Source: Norana najaformis
Lineage: Eukaryota > Annelida > Clitellata > Crassiclitellata > Hormogastridae
Assembly: GCA_964023275.1 (NCBI GenBank)
Contig: OZ029921.1
Coordinates: 9,043,306-9,107,305 of the forward strand
Direction: 5' to 3'
DNA: 64,000 nt
Shown: positions 12,346-23,459 of the stretch, in pieces
How positions within the stretch are numbered: the first letter of the stretch is position 1
Layout: every line of letters begins with the position of its first letter
Position numbers and translations under genes: made by a program
Notes under the pieces: model-generated
Database searches by the model: none
The model's input: only the letters and a program-made list of their open reading frames with translations
Told to the model about the DNA's origin: nothing

Positions 12346-12530
12346 GCACTCTGTCTCTCTCTCTGTCTGTTTATCTCTGTCTCTGTCTGTGTCTCTCTGT
12401 CGCTGTCTGTGTCTCTGTCTCTGTGCTATCTCTATGCTCTCTGTCTCTTTCTTTCTCTGTCTGTCTCTGTTTATCTGTCTATCTCTCTATGTCTCTGTTT
12501 ATCTGTCTATCTCTCTATCTAATCTTCTTT
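12346..12530. repeat. (TCTG/TCTC)n pyrimidine-rich microsatellite
   Basis: About 185 bp of ctctgtctgt, tctctctat and related units. Two overlapping plus-strand frames across it translate to Ser/Leu/Cys-rich low-complexity protein and are not genes. It ends about 45 bp before the left terminus of the transposon at 12575. Confidence 0.9.
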
Positions 12531-12574
12531 TCTCCACTCCTTTCATTCAGGACTTCATTTCACCCCCTTCATTA

Positions 12575-14088
12575 CCGTATATACTCGACTATAAGTCGAG
12601 AAATTTATGTCTATTTCAGGGCTACGAAAAAGGCCTTTGACTTATACTCGAAAGACAAAAGAGACGGAAGATTTTCGGACCGAATGTTCAACATTATGAA
12701 AATGGCCTTAAAAATAAGCGCTCATTTTATTTTAGTTGTCTTTGTTTTTATATCGTTTTTCAAGAAAAATCACATTTCAGTAAATTACTGACTACATATA
12801 GATCAAAACGAAATATTCTTCTCTTATAACAATGTTATTATATACTGGTACTTCTACGATATATTTCATGCATCAAAAACGATGTCCTTTATTATCGCTT
12901 GCTGGGACCTCCGCCAAAAGAAATCAAATATCATGGATACGCGCAGTAATGTCGAGCAAGAGAAAGACCTCCAACATAGGTGTAGAGATGTGTGCAAAAT
13001 GAGGGAGTCGGGCTGTGATCCTAGCTGATAAACCGTTTGAAAGGGGAAAGTCGCTGCATGGGGAGTCTCATAAGAAGCGATTGCAGAGATGATATTTCTA
13101 AAGAGATTAAAGACAATTGATTCTGGCTGAAATGAAATAATTTACTCCATTCTGACATTTGAATATTGCAAATTATATGCCATTGTAAATGCACTTGGTA
13201 ATATTTATTTATAGGCCTATAGTGAAATTTGCTTGCAATATGCTGATTGGTCCTCTTGATTGATCCCGGCGATTCAGTTCACTTCCTACCAACTCTTTCC
13301 AGAAATTCCGTATAGGGCCAACCCATACATTACATACGCAATGAGGGGGGAGAGGGTGATCGGATTTTGGCGATTTTGCGTACGGGTGCGTATGGCGAGG
13401 GGGTGGGTCTCAAAAAATGTGTACGTACGCAAAATAAATTTTCACATTAGCCTATTTATAACACTGTATTATCCTATAGTCCGATGGAATTTATTACATT
13501 ATATAAAAGCCATGTGCAGTTATTCTGTGCTGAGAACCAGGTCGACCAAGGGAACTGAGTCACAGGCAGTCGGACATACAGACCTTATGCCACACAGGTC
13601 GCCAGAGGGCACAGATCTATAGCAAGATTCGACACAACCCTGAAAAATTAATGGAATGCAGGTCAGAAAATTCGCCCTCACATCACTGCCATCGCCATTT
13701 GGATGTCATCTTTGGCCAATCAGGCAGTACTAAGGGGTGTAAGCTGACCCGCTAAATTAGTTCCTTCAGTTACAAAACCGTATACATGTACCTTATGGTT
13801 TTGTAAATATGGAGTGGATACATATATACTAATAATCGTGTAGTCGCCCTTTATAATTATATTCTCTACACTGTCTCTGCATGCTAGCCGAAGAAAGGTC
13901 CCTCTGTTAAATATATGAGGGGTATGAAAATATAATTTTCTCTGCATACGTAATATATGGACGGGCCCATATTCTAAGGCTGTATATATGGGTTCGACTT
14001 ATATTTGAGCCGTCGACTTTGGACGCTTTTTTTCTCAAAAAAGTACACCGACTTATACTTGAATTGACTTATAGTCGGGTATATACGG
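12575..14088. mobile_element. 1.5-kb DNA transposon with TA duplication (Tc1/mariner-like, non-autonomous)
   Basis: The left end reads CCGTATATACTCGACTAT then AAGTCGAG. The right end is the inverted copy (GACTTATAGTCGGGTATATA then CGG). TA flanks both ends (12573-12574, 14089-14090). Subterminal motifs (gacttatactcgaa on the left; cgacttatacttgaattgac on the right) repeat the arm sequence. No transposase frame exceeds 120 codons, so it depends on an autonomous relative. A solo right end of the same family lies at 31583-31764. The superfamily is inferred from the TA duplication. Confidence 0.75.
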
Positions 14089-14279
14089 TAATTCATTTGC
14101 CCTTCTCTTGCCTTGTTATTTTGCCCTTTTTTTCTATCTTCCTTTCATCCGTTATCCCTTTTAGCCTTCTGTCATTGTTCATCTTGCCGTCATCACTATC
14201 AGTTCTTTTTCTACCAAATCACCTACTATTATCACTTTCCATCCCTGACATAGACTAGATGTCCAGACCTTTGAAAATG

Positions 14280-15830
14280 ACATTTGCTGGTCACTTCTTT
14301 CCTCTGAGTCATACCTACCATCAAATATAACCCTCCCTGTCCATTCCAACGAACTCAGTTGCCTTGAGCATGGTGTGGAGATCTGGTTTAGCCCTAAACT
14401 GGTTCCAAAATCCTAGTGTCATCATCTTGTCAATATTTCACTTGTTGAGGGCTATTTCCCATATATATTTTCCAAAGACAATAGTCTACCCTAAATGCTG
14501 ATGCTGAGTAGTTCAGACTGGTCTTGAACCTGAATTCTATTTCTAGACTTCTTGATTGTATCACTAAAAGATGACTGGAGGCACATCTGCCTTCAGATTC
14601 CTTACTTTTCCCTTTCCAGTTAGCACATCACTAATTCCACTCGGCTGAGACTGTTCTTCTCTCTGTCATTTGTGAAATAACAGTAATATTGTGAAATGGT
14701 TGAGTAACTGCACACTTGCTTTTTGAGGTATCTGCTGCCTTTGACACTGTTGATCACATTGGCTTGCTGCACTGCCCTTTGCATGGTGTGAAGTATCAGA
14801 TTTAGCCCTAAACTGGTTCCAACATCTTAATCCTTGCGCTCATTCTCTACCCCTATGCATAGCTATGTCAGACTGGGTGCCACTCACCTGCAGCATTGCT
14901 GAGGGCTCTGTTCTTGGTCCCTGACATGTCTTTTTGTATACCACTTCACTGAGTGTCTTTTAAGTCATAGTGATCTCAAGCATCATCTAGACGTTGACGA
15001 TTCTCAGCTCTATGTCTCCTTTGACAATTCCACTTCTTCCAGCCCTTGTGCTCCATTATCTGCAATCTTTAACCAAGTTCCATTTGGGTGACAGAAACGG
15101 AATGCTCCTGAGTCCATCCAAGACTGAGTTTCTACTTTATTGAACTCACAGCAACTGAACTTATTTAACTAATTGAATTCAGACTACCTAGGGTAGTTGA
15201 GAAATGTAATGCAGCTGTCTGCATTTTAGGCATTGTAGTTGACTCCAGCCTATCATTCAGTTAACATGTTAAAATGTAGGTCTGCCCACTACCACGTATC
15301 AGACATCTGCAGGATTAGGTGCCACATTCCCTGTTTTGCCTCAGTTTGCTTGGCTAATGCCCTGGCCTCCAGTCGTCTTGACTGCTGCAACTCACTTCTT
15401 ATTGGCATTTCAAAAGCTAACTTGATTAAGCTTCAGAGAACAACAAACAATTTTTAAGACTGGGCTAATTGTTTACAAGGCTCTACATTTCAGTAGACCT
15501 AACTATCTTCACTCAAAGCTAACTCTCAGGACATGTTACTACTTGACCAAGTCCTCTGATTGTCTTACCCTGACTGCACTGGGGACAAGGATAACTCTCA
15601 GCATCTCTTTTGTTGTCAACCCGGACTCTTGAACTTTCTTCTAGCAGAAATTTACTCTGCCTAGTCTGTGTTGGTCTTCAGAATTCGACTAAAATCTCAT
15701 CTATTCATGCAGTCATTTCCTCCATAGGCAATTTCTCTGTCTTTGTGGATTTTCCTTGTGGTGTTTGACTGGACTGAACCTGGATTTTGGCATGCACTCT
15801 GATTTTGCTCAGCAGCAACCATTGATTGAT
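14280..15830 (+). pseudogene. L2/CR1-like LINE reverse transcriptase, decayed
   Basis: Translation in shifting frames recovers the reverse-transcriptase signature blocks in order: a DLSAAFDTVDH-like block near 14705, VPQGSVLGP-like remains near 14890, an ADDTQLYVSF-like catalytic block (here DVDDSQLYVSF) near 14995, GIVVDSSLSF near 15230, and ASSRLDCCNSLL near 15370. A 3' portion with LxxLQRTxN follows. Order, spacing and wording fit the L2/CR1 clade. The catalytic YADD-type motif has become VDD, and many stops interrupt the frames, so it is dead. A phrase at about 14355-14400 (agcatggtgtggagatc...) recurs at about 14780, suggesting an internal rearrangement. Confidence 0.75.
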
Positions 15831-16063
15831 GTATGGAGCATTATTACAGTGGTGCTATAGATCTTATGAGATTAGATTCTTCCATTTCTCCTCTTCTTCC
15901 TTCTCTCATTCTCCTTTTGACTGTGTGTGCTTTTTGAAATTCTGTCATCATTCTTCTAACTTTGTTAAAGTAATTTCTCCTTTCAATTATAAAACTCTGA
16001 TAAATTTCGCTACTGAAGGCCATCTGTACAGTAACAAATAAGAAAGGCAGTGGTGGCTATGTC

Positions 16064-16233
16064 ATCGTAATCATAATCATAATCGTAATTCCGAGATTTC
16101 TACAGTGCCCAACGAAAGCCATGCCACAGGGACCAGCTTATTCAGAGGCACTCAGTCAAAACAAATTTGATAGGCAAAAGGGTTCGGTTCCAAGTCAAGA
16201 TCCAAAAGTCAGACGAAGAGACAGCGTGGCATG
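16064..16233 (-). mobile_element. LINE 3' end, acgatt-tail family (minus)
   Basis: It begins on the plus strand with the tail tcgtaatcataatcataatc, followed by ccgagatttctacagtgccc and ggttcggttccaagtcaag. This is the reverse complement of the block at 7401-7590. Only about 170 bp of 3' UTR is retained. Confidence 0.75.
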
Positions 16234-17390
16234 GATAGGTTTCAATACTTGACTGTCTTATTTGCTTTCTGCTGAGTCATTCAGTGTTGAAATCGTGAAG
16301 TGCCATGTGAAGTTGATCATTTGTCATCAAATAAAAGAAACTGAATGTTTTCCGGTTGTTAGATTGCTGTTAAAAGGAACAAATGTTCTGCAATCCAGTG
16401 GCTTAGGACTAATTCTAATAGAGGTGGATAAAAAATGAAGGCTGGCTTACTTCACCTAAACAAGGCCTAGGGCATTGAAAAAGGAGAATGAAATAAATAC
16501 AGGGTTTTGTGCAGTGGAGGTTTGGAGGCCTGAAATTTGTTGACGATGTACAATGTGCTGCCTGATGGGAAGGGGTTTTGGAAACCAGGCGAACCTTCGT
16601 CTCGGTGGTTCTGGGCGTGCTGGGAGATTTTTTGTAGAGTATAACATGAATTGCAGTCAGTAGAAGTGGCTTGTTTGACGTTGACCGAATGGAATGAAGT
16701 ATTTTCTGCATGATTGACCCAGCAGAACTGTCTCATCAGATGGAACAAGTGCAGTGATTCTGATGCCAAAATGATCTAGCATCTGCTGTACAGATAGTGA
16801 CATATGGTCAGTTAATAAATATCCATGCTGCCAATGTTTATGCCATAAATCAGAGAGGATATCACTTGGACCCTTTCAGCTGTGCAAACGGAGCCTTATG
16901 CAAGGGCCTCAGTTAATGCTAAGGTCCAAAGAAGAAACCCTATGATCTGTTCTGAAACATTCCTGCTGCTTCTTCTCATCTGATTTTGTCCCAAGGATTC
17001 ATTCAGTATTGCTATCAACTGCAATATCTGTATTGTCTAGAACTCTGTGTTGCTGCTCTTAAAAAGTATTGTGTCCTGAACGACTGTTGTCTGACTTTTG
17101 ATAAGAAGTTGTTATATTTCTGTCTGATTATCACAAAGCACCATATGATCTGTTGGCCAAAGTGGTTGGTTTATTATCAGACAGTTTATTGTGTCTTGAG
17201 TTTTGTGGCCACATTAGCTTGTTGCATGTTGCGTTTATTAGCCAGTCTATTTGAGAATGAGGGGTTGAGCATGATGAATCTTTGTGCTTCATTGTGGAAG
17301 TACTAGACTGGGCACAAACAAGTTACATTGCACTGTGGAGCAAAGAGATCTGAAACCTGGAACAGATACCACATAGTTGCAGATCTCTCA
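16234..17390. other. non-coding stretch, weak minus-strand open frames
   Basis: Three overlapping minus-strand frames (16415-16769) of up to 100 codons have no recognisable motif, and no splice sites clearly frame them. One plus-strand frame (16986-17306, 106 codons) is Cys/Leu-rich and unrecognised. I do not call a gene. Confidence 0.4.
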
Positions 17391-17618
17391 AATATATAAT
17401 GGCAGCAGCGCTTTTGTGATATTCTTAAAAGGCATTGTGTGAGTGCTTTGATACATGCAGATATACCGTGTAGAGATTTGAATCTCAGGCTAGCACGGTC
17501 CATACACGAGGACTTTAAATGGCATGGCAAAGGATCTCACCCGATAAATTTGTTGCAAAATGAGCAGGGTCGAGGCTATTTGGTCGCTATATAAAACCGT
17601 GTACATTTACATTTATGT
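17391..17618 (+). mobile_element. SINE-like repeat with tatataaaacc...acattta tail (family 3)
   Basis: The 3' part (17521-17618) reads ggcatggcaaaggatctcac, then gatcgctatataaaacc-like sequence (here ggtcgctatataaaaccg), ending in acatttacatttatg. Related copies are at 41975-42112 (minus), 42724-42790 (plus, partial) and 45450-45575 (minus). Upstream, agatttgaatctcaggcta at 17474 resembles a Pol III B box, suggesting a tRNA-derived head. The 5' limit is uncertain. Confidence 0.5.
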
Positions 17619-18885
17619 AATTGTTTTGATACATGAAGCCGTACTGGTGCATGGAGCATAGCCAGCCGTGCACTTCAGCATGAGCATTAAGATCTTAAAT
17701 GCTTTGTGACTTTGCCAGGGAAACCAGTGCAGCTCCCAGTAAATGTATTGCTGAACTTAATTAAGGATACCAGCCACACGGGTGAGCCTATGTGAAGGAT
17801 TGCGGCAAGTTAATGCAGGAGAAATGAGTTGATGCTGACTAGCAATATATTGTCATTGTAATGTTGCAGTGTAAGTTGGTTGTAATTATAAGAGAACATT
17901 TGTATAGCATTTCTTAAGAGCCTCTTAGATGTGAGGTTGTTATGTACTGTTGTAAATGCTTTGCTGTATTACACAGTAAAACAAGAGCAGATGCTCTTAG
18001 ATCAACCTATTTAGAACCAGGAATTCTACTACAAGAACCTGTATATGCGGAACAACCAACCTTCAGTGACCCTCCTGTTGCAGTTCAAATTTCAATTGAT
18101 ACATGATGACTTTGTCAGAAGGGTATTGAAAAAATAGCATGGCAACAGATAAGGATGTGTTGAAGCTGGAATGGGTAAATTTAGGATGCAATCTGATAGA
18201 TAACGTCTGACAGGATGAACAGAGGGTATGGTACGGTTGTGACCATGAGGTATGTTGGAGTCAACAAATCTACAGTTAGAAGATAAAACTAAACTAGAAT
18301 ATTAAAAAGGTTATTTGAATTAGATGTAATTTTTCAAACTTTATCTTGTCTTATATTGAGGACTCCGGTTGTTCTGTCTTCATTGTTCATTTCCAACTGT
18401 GCTTTGAATAAGGTGTTTGTTAAGCTCTTTATTTCTGAGGCCTGGAACAAGGACGTCTCTGTTTTGTAAGTCTCTGTGTGGTCAGGTTTTTTTGTGAAGC
18501 TTGCTGATATATTTCTGTTGTCTGGAAGTCAAAGTGGGATTAAGTGAAATGGGTTGTGGGAAAGAGACCACTATTTGGCCACTTCAATTCAACTGCCTTA
18601 GCAGCAGTGGCTAATTTATTGTTTTTCTCTGATTGTTCATTGGTTGAGGATTCCGGTTGTCCTTTGCCTGGTAGGGTGAACCTGAGGGTAGAATTTGTCT
18701 GACTAAGCCAAAGGTTTTGTTGGCAGCCTATATGAATTATTGAGTCCCTAGTTTTAGAATTTGTTTTTTTGGGTTTGAACATGTGAATACAGGCTGACAA
18801 GTTAGTCATTGAGTCAAAATTTAAGTAATATTTAAAAAATCAATGAATAGTTTCATGAGAATGTAAGTTAGTTGTTGACTTGATT
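17619..18885. other. non-coding stretch with one LINE-tail fragment
   Basis: A retroelement tail copy lies at 17883-17940 (acatttgtatagcatttctt then aagagcctc). The rest shows no gene and no paired repeat ends. Confidence 0.5.
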
Positions 18886-18935
18886 GCTTGCTTGCTCAGT
18901 CACTCAGTCAGTCGCTCACTCGCTCGCTTGCTGCC
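18886..18935. repeat. (GCTT/CACT/CGCT)n microsatellite
   Basis: Tandem tetranucleotide-like units (gcttgcttgctcagtcactc, gctcactcgctcgcttgct), degenerate. They directly precede a LINE 3' end. Confidence 0.8.
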
Positions 18936-18944
18936 TTACTAATC

Positions 18945-19276
18945 TGCTCATTTTCTGACCCATCATACAAACTCATCGATGCTCCACCGCTTGCAATTTC
19001 TGCTTCAGCCTTTCACTCAAAACTCAAAACATTCCTCTTTCACAGATCGTACCCTGACACTCCTTCCTCTTATCTCTCTCTCTGCTCTCCAATCCCAAAC
19101 ACCCCCCCCCCCCGTAGCTGCCACGCTGTCTCTCCATCTGACTTTTGGATCTTGACCTGGAACCGGACTCTTTTTGCCTATCAATTTTGTTTTGACTGAG
19201 CACCTGTGAATAAGCTGGTCCACCCGGTGTGGCTTTCGTTGGACACTGTAGAAATCTCGGAATTACGATTATGATT
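18945..19276 (+). mobile_element. LINE 3' end with RT C-terminal coding, acgatt-tail family
   Basis: The first 150 bp encode SDPSYKLIDAPPLAISASAF then HSKLKTFLFHRSYPDTP, the last conserved region after the reverse transcriptase in CR1/L2-like LINEs. The 3' UTR follows (ttggatcttgacctggaacc, ctgtgaataagctggtc, ctgtagaaatctcggaatta) and ends in attacgattatgattcg. A 12-bp poly-C tract (19102-19113) lies between coding and UTR. Together with 37851-38214 this copy shows the orientation of the family. Confidence 0.8.
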
Positions 19277-19322
19277 CGCTTGCTCACTGACTCCCTTATT
19301 CACTCATTTACTCACAGTCTTT

Positions 19323-19358
19323 CACTCTTTCACTCACTCACTCACTCACTCACTCACT
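19323..19358. repeat. (CACT)n microsatellite
   Basis: Nine or so tandem cact/actc units directly downstream of the LINE tail. They may be an expanded continuation of its tail. Confidence 0.9.
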
Positions 19359-19563
19359 TTTGGCCTGAGATCAGTCTGTTGGATTCGAGTCAGCATTTAT
19401 TAACTTGGTGGTTGGTGTTATTGTGATGGAAAGCCAATATTCTTCACAGTTGTGTTGCTCGTTAACCTCTGACATCAGTTACAGGTCTGGCTCAATTACT
19501 CATGTCATCGCCCACTCTATCAGTTTTAATTTGCTAGGAAGGCTTTTAATAAGCTGTCGTATA

Positions 19564-19620
19564 TAAGTATATATATATTTTTATGTATGTATGTAGGCAT
19601 GTATGTATGTATATATGTTG
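19564..19620. repeat. (TATA)/(ATGT)n microsatellite
   Basis: Short runs of tatata and tatgtatg with interruptions. Confidence 0.7.
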
Positions 19621-20790
19621 CATAAATAGTTTGATGCATCAACAACTGGTCAAAGGTTCCACTGAAATATAAGCTTTGTTAATGTTTTGATTGCAAATAA
19701 ATGAAACACAGCTGGGAATTTTGTTACCTTCCGTAAACCAGCTGGGTAAGTCAGGGTGGCCATGGCTGCCCCAATCCTACTATTGACTAGGCCACCACAT
19801 ACATGGCACACCCAGTAATTATTGCCAAATTGTTATTCAGTGCAGTAATTTAAATTGCAAAATGTGTCTGAGGTTTTCATTTTATTTTGATTACAATAAA
19901 AGATAACATAATCTTAAAGAGTTTATTTCCTTTCCTTCCTTCCAGTCATTTCCTAGAGTAACCATTTGGGAGCAACTTTACTGTTGTCATCAATTCTGAG
20001 ATTGCAATCACCAGTCCTCTGATCTGCTGATACCATTGGTTGGCCCAGCCAATTATTTTCACTTGGCACCCCTGTAGGCTCAAACATTTTTTGGACAAAT
20101 GCTTTGGTTAAATGCTGTCAGGGAAAGTATGTCCTCAAGTTAGGATATTATGTATGACAAATGAATTTTGCCATATGAGTTCAGTAGTGACTTGTGTTTT
20201 CCTAAGGCGTTTATTAGCTTTGTTATTAGAGATTCTATGAGAGACAAGATGAAACTCAATCTGCAATGACAAATAACTTGCAAAGCATAATTTTCAACAT
20301 TGGAAATTAAATGCTTTTTATTTGCAAGGGTTTCAAGAGGTATTTCAGTGGGAGTCATGGCAAGACATCTTCAGGGCTGCTGTCTCAACTAATTTCAGAG
20401 TGGATTTTAATAGATTAATGTTTTGTATTATCTGTAGGTCACAAAATGTCACTGATGTAAACACAAGCCATTGAATATTTTCTCGTTCAACTAGTATTAG
20501 CGCGTTTTCAGCATGTTCAACGAGCTGACTGAGCAAATAATTTCAAGGTTTACTATGGTTCAACGGTTGGCAGGTTGCCTACCTCAAGTGACCCTGTTGC
20601 TTGGTGTTAGGTTAAGACAGCAGTAACCAGTAATCCTCTGGAGAAAAGTCTGGGATGCCTATCATTTGGCTGAAAAACGGAGCAGTAGCAGTCAGACTAT
20701 ATTCGACTACATTTCTTTACAACTTTCATGGTTCAGCAATAATTATGTATTTCACTGTAAATAACTAAATGTGGTGTCAGTTGTCAGCTT
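19621..20790. other. non-coding stretch
   Basis: No recognisable coding frame or repeat termini; two minus-strand frames (20140-20536) are under 75 codons and unrecognised. Confidence 0.45.
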
Positions 20791-20796
20791 TTAATG

Positions 20797-20975
20797 GGAC
20801 TCCATTGGTCGGGGTCTACATGTGTGTAAGAGCCCAGTAGTAGTGACCTTTCTAGTTATCTGGGCATTATTTCCTTACATGAATTTGCTGTTGTTAATGA
20901 ACTTTAACACAAACTAGGCTAGCACATGCAGCACATTTGTGAGGTATTTGAAAGGTTCTATATTAAGCCTAATTG
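20797..20975 (+). mobile_element. SINE-like repeat (family 2), copy a
   Basis: Shared blocks with copies at 35695-35990 and 55140-55345 appear in order: a ggggtct...tgtgtgtaagagcc start, tctagttatctgggcattat, aactaggctagcacatgcag, and a 3' end of gaggtatttgaaaggttct then atattaa. The 3' end is the same motif as the LINE tails listed at 2096-2150 in reverse complement. It carries no coding capacity. A Pol III head is not obvious, so the 5' end may be missing. Confidence 0.6.
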
Positions 20976-21104
20976 AGAACTTCTGTAGTGCCACTGTAAT
21001 AACGCTTAAGACTTCAGTCAGTGGTTGCTACTAAGCAAAGTCATTGTGCAAGCCATATTCCATTGTGAATCTGGTCACAAGCCAAGAAGGTAATCTGAAG
21101 AGAC

Positions 21105-21420
21105 ACAGAAACGGCCTACCTGAGGTTCTGACCATTTTGTGGACAAGGACAGCTCTTCACAAGCATGCCTGTTCTGTCATTGTACCTAGACTCTGGAACT
21201 CTCTTCCAACTCTTTGAAGTCTGTTTTGGCCTTCAGATCTTGACTAAAACTCATCTCTTCCATACTGGAAAGGTAATTTAGAAGAGCTTCATTCTCTAAC
21301 TGAGATTGTGGTGGATGAAGAATAATTATCTAAGTTTCATCCAGCCCAAAAGGATGGTACAGTTTAAAGCAAGTCAAGCAAAGACTTAAAACGTCATAAT
21401 GGTGAAAATAAAGAGCACAC
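21105..21420 (+). mobile_element. L2-like LINE C-terminal fragment
   Basis: Translation in shifting frames gives an RTxALHKHACSVIVPRLWNSL-like path (ggacaaggacagctcttcac ... ctctggaactctcttcc), ending in an LTKTHLF-like block (cttgactaaaactcatctct). These are the last conserved segments of L2/CR1 LINE polyproteins. About 250 bp of coding remnant plus 3' flank is present, with no intact frame. Confidence 0.55.
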
Positions 21421-21903
21421 CTTCAGGATCGAATTGCAATAGTTCAGCCTTGACAAAGAGCAGATAATGTGAAGGGCAGCAAATTAATAATTATAATAGG
21501 TAAGTAACTACTTTCTGCACCAAGATGATGTATCTGCATGTATACCCGTATCCTGTCTTTCTATTGTCTCATTTCAAATCATGAGTGAAATATCGAAAAA
21601 CAGATCAAAGTTGCTCAAGTAGGCAAAAGTAAAAAGGAAAATGTAATGTTTTGACATTACATATTCCTGTATGTAAACTGTAAACACCAGTTTCTATGTA
21701 AGTATTTACTTGTGGTTTTTGTGCCTTGTCCACATGGTGGTTCACGTCTGTGGAATTGACTACCACCATCATTGCAGGACCCATCTCTTTCTCATATTGC
21801 ATCTCACACACAATTGAAGACATACATTTTTCCAGCTACCCACACTTTGCGATGCAATATACATATCTGATTAATTATAATAATAAATTTATTTGCATGT
21901 AAT

Positions 21904-21904
<1 letters not shown>

Positions 21905-21945
<41 letters not shown>
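21905..21945. repeat. (AT)n microsatellite
   Basis: About 40 bp of uninterrupted alternating AT (21906-21943), followed by short tta/ttg units. Confidence 0.95.
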
Positions 21946-21951
<6 letters not shown>

Positions 21952-22114
21952 ATTGTTATTATAGAGTTTATGTACCTTTGTACATATGTGTGACTGACAC
22001 ATATGTGAGTATATGCATGTAGAGAATAATGTTTGCCTTTGGTGTTTCATTTCTGTGCTGCTGGTCCATGGTGGGCAGAGCTTTTGAGGCTTGCAGCTGA
22101 ATGTCAACAATCAA

Positions 22115-22180
22115 TTGTTATTATTATTGTTGTTGTTTTGTTGTTGTTGTTATTGTTATTATTATTATTATTATTAATTA
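22115..22180. repeat. (TTG/TTA)n trinucleotide microsatellite
   Basis: ttattattattgttgttgtt units continuing into (TTA)n; translates to poly-Ile/Leu/Val and is not coding. Confidence 0.9.
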
Positions 22181-22744
22181 GTGGCTTTTATATCATCATC
22201 AACCAATGGCACACCAAAGCCAAACTGTCAATAAACCGTAATCAGGTCAATAAACCGTAATCAGGGCTACCCAAGGGCTTGAGTCATCGTAGTACTAGCT
22301 CACCAAAACTGAGCATGAGACAGCAAGTGCAATAAAGAGAGATGTAGAGTGATGGAGGATAGAGATAGATGAATGAATCTTGCAAGACAAGCCAACCATG
22401 GTAGTTGGAAGAATGTCAGGTAAGCCCATATTAGCTGCACTTGTGGGAAGGGGAAGGTCATGAAGGAGACATAGAAGGAAGTAGTATGATGCAAGGAGTT
22501 GGCAAGAGATTGGTTCGTCAGACCCGTGGCAGTGACATTGCCAACTGATCTACTGTTGGGTTGATGTGTAACTGCTGTGTCTACAATGCGTTTGACAATA
22601 AACATTTAGATTACAGAATTTGCTGTTGTTGATTTCGTCATTTGAACTCTGTTGATCACACTGCTCCCTTGCCTACTAATGGTCCCTCTCCTTCAGGTGA
22701 CCTCTCAGACATACTACTTCTGTCTTCTACATGTGTAAATATAA

Positions 22745-22945
22745 GTGTGTGTGTTTATACATATGTATATCTGTATATGCATATGAAATAAACAAGTGTA
22801 TGTATGGTTGAATGTCTTTATGTATATATATGTGTGTGTGTGTACATTATAATGTACACATGTATGTATGTATGTATATATGTATATGTAGGCTATGTAC
22901 CTATGTATCTTGACATTTACATGGCACCTTTCAGAGTGCTTCCGT
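22745..22945 (-). repeat. (TG)/(TATG)n microsatellite plus LINE 3'-tail fragment
   Basis: TG- and TATG-rich DNA (22745-22895) leads into cttgacatttacatggcacc then tttcagagtgc at 22908-22945. This is the reverse complement of the LINE tail motif. The layout (tail motif followed, on the minus strand, by a CATA-type microsatellite) is the same as at 2024-2150 and 40912-41015. Confidence 0.65.
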
Positions 22946-23459
22946 TCATTTGCCATTGTCAAGGTAACATCATTAAACTCTGAGTATGTGGTGTATATGG
23001 TTTTAACTTAAGGTGGTCTGGCACTCGGGCAAAGTCAAGGAATGCTAGTATAGCTGAATTTTAAATATGGCGTATTAAATGTTTTCATGTTAAATACAAG
23101 TTTTAGAAACTGTGGAATAATGAAATAGACTGAGTTCTAATGTCATACATTTGCTGATTCTTAGGAGGATGTGGTTGAATTCAGTCTTCAAACTTTCCTC
23201 TATTCTGCCAATAACATAAGGCTTATTCTGGCCTAGGTGTTCATTGTCAGCTCACAGTCAGTTCTGTTGTATGAACTCTCCACATCTATTCAGTATTCTT
23301 ATCATCATTCTGGCAGAAAAGAACTCAAAAAGGTCAAAGAAAGAAGAGGCAATTGTACAAGAACGTTGTTCCACTGCTGTGCAACCTGAGCAATACTCTA
23401 AAGTAGACATTGCATCCCTCATCCAGTCTGCATCCCTCGTATAATTATCCATTTGCGTG

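Noticed and set aside
12330-12791. 153-codon plus-strand frame
   Set aside because: Its first half is a tctctg microsatellite and its second half crosses the left terminus of a DNA transposon, so no single gene is represented.
16415-16769. Overlapping minus-strand frames up to 100 codons
   Set aside because: Three phases are open at once and none shows recognisable motifs or convincing splice sites.
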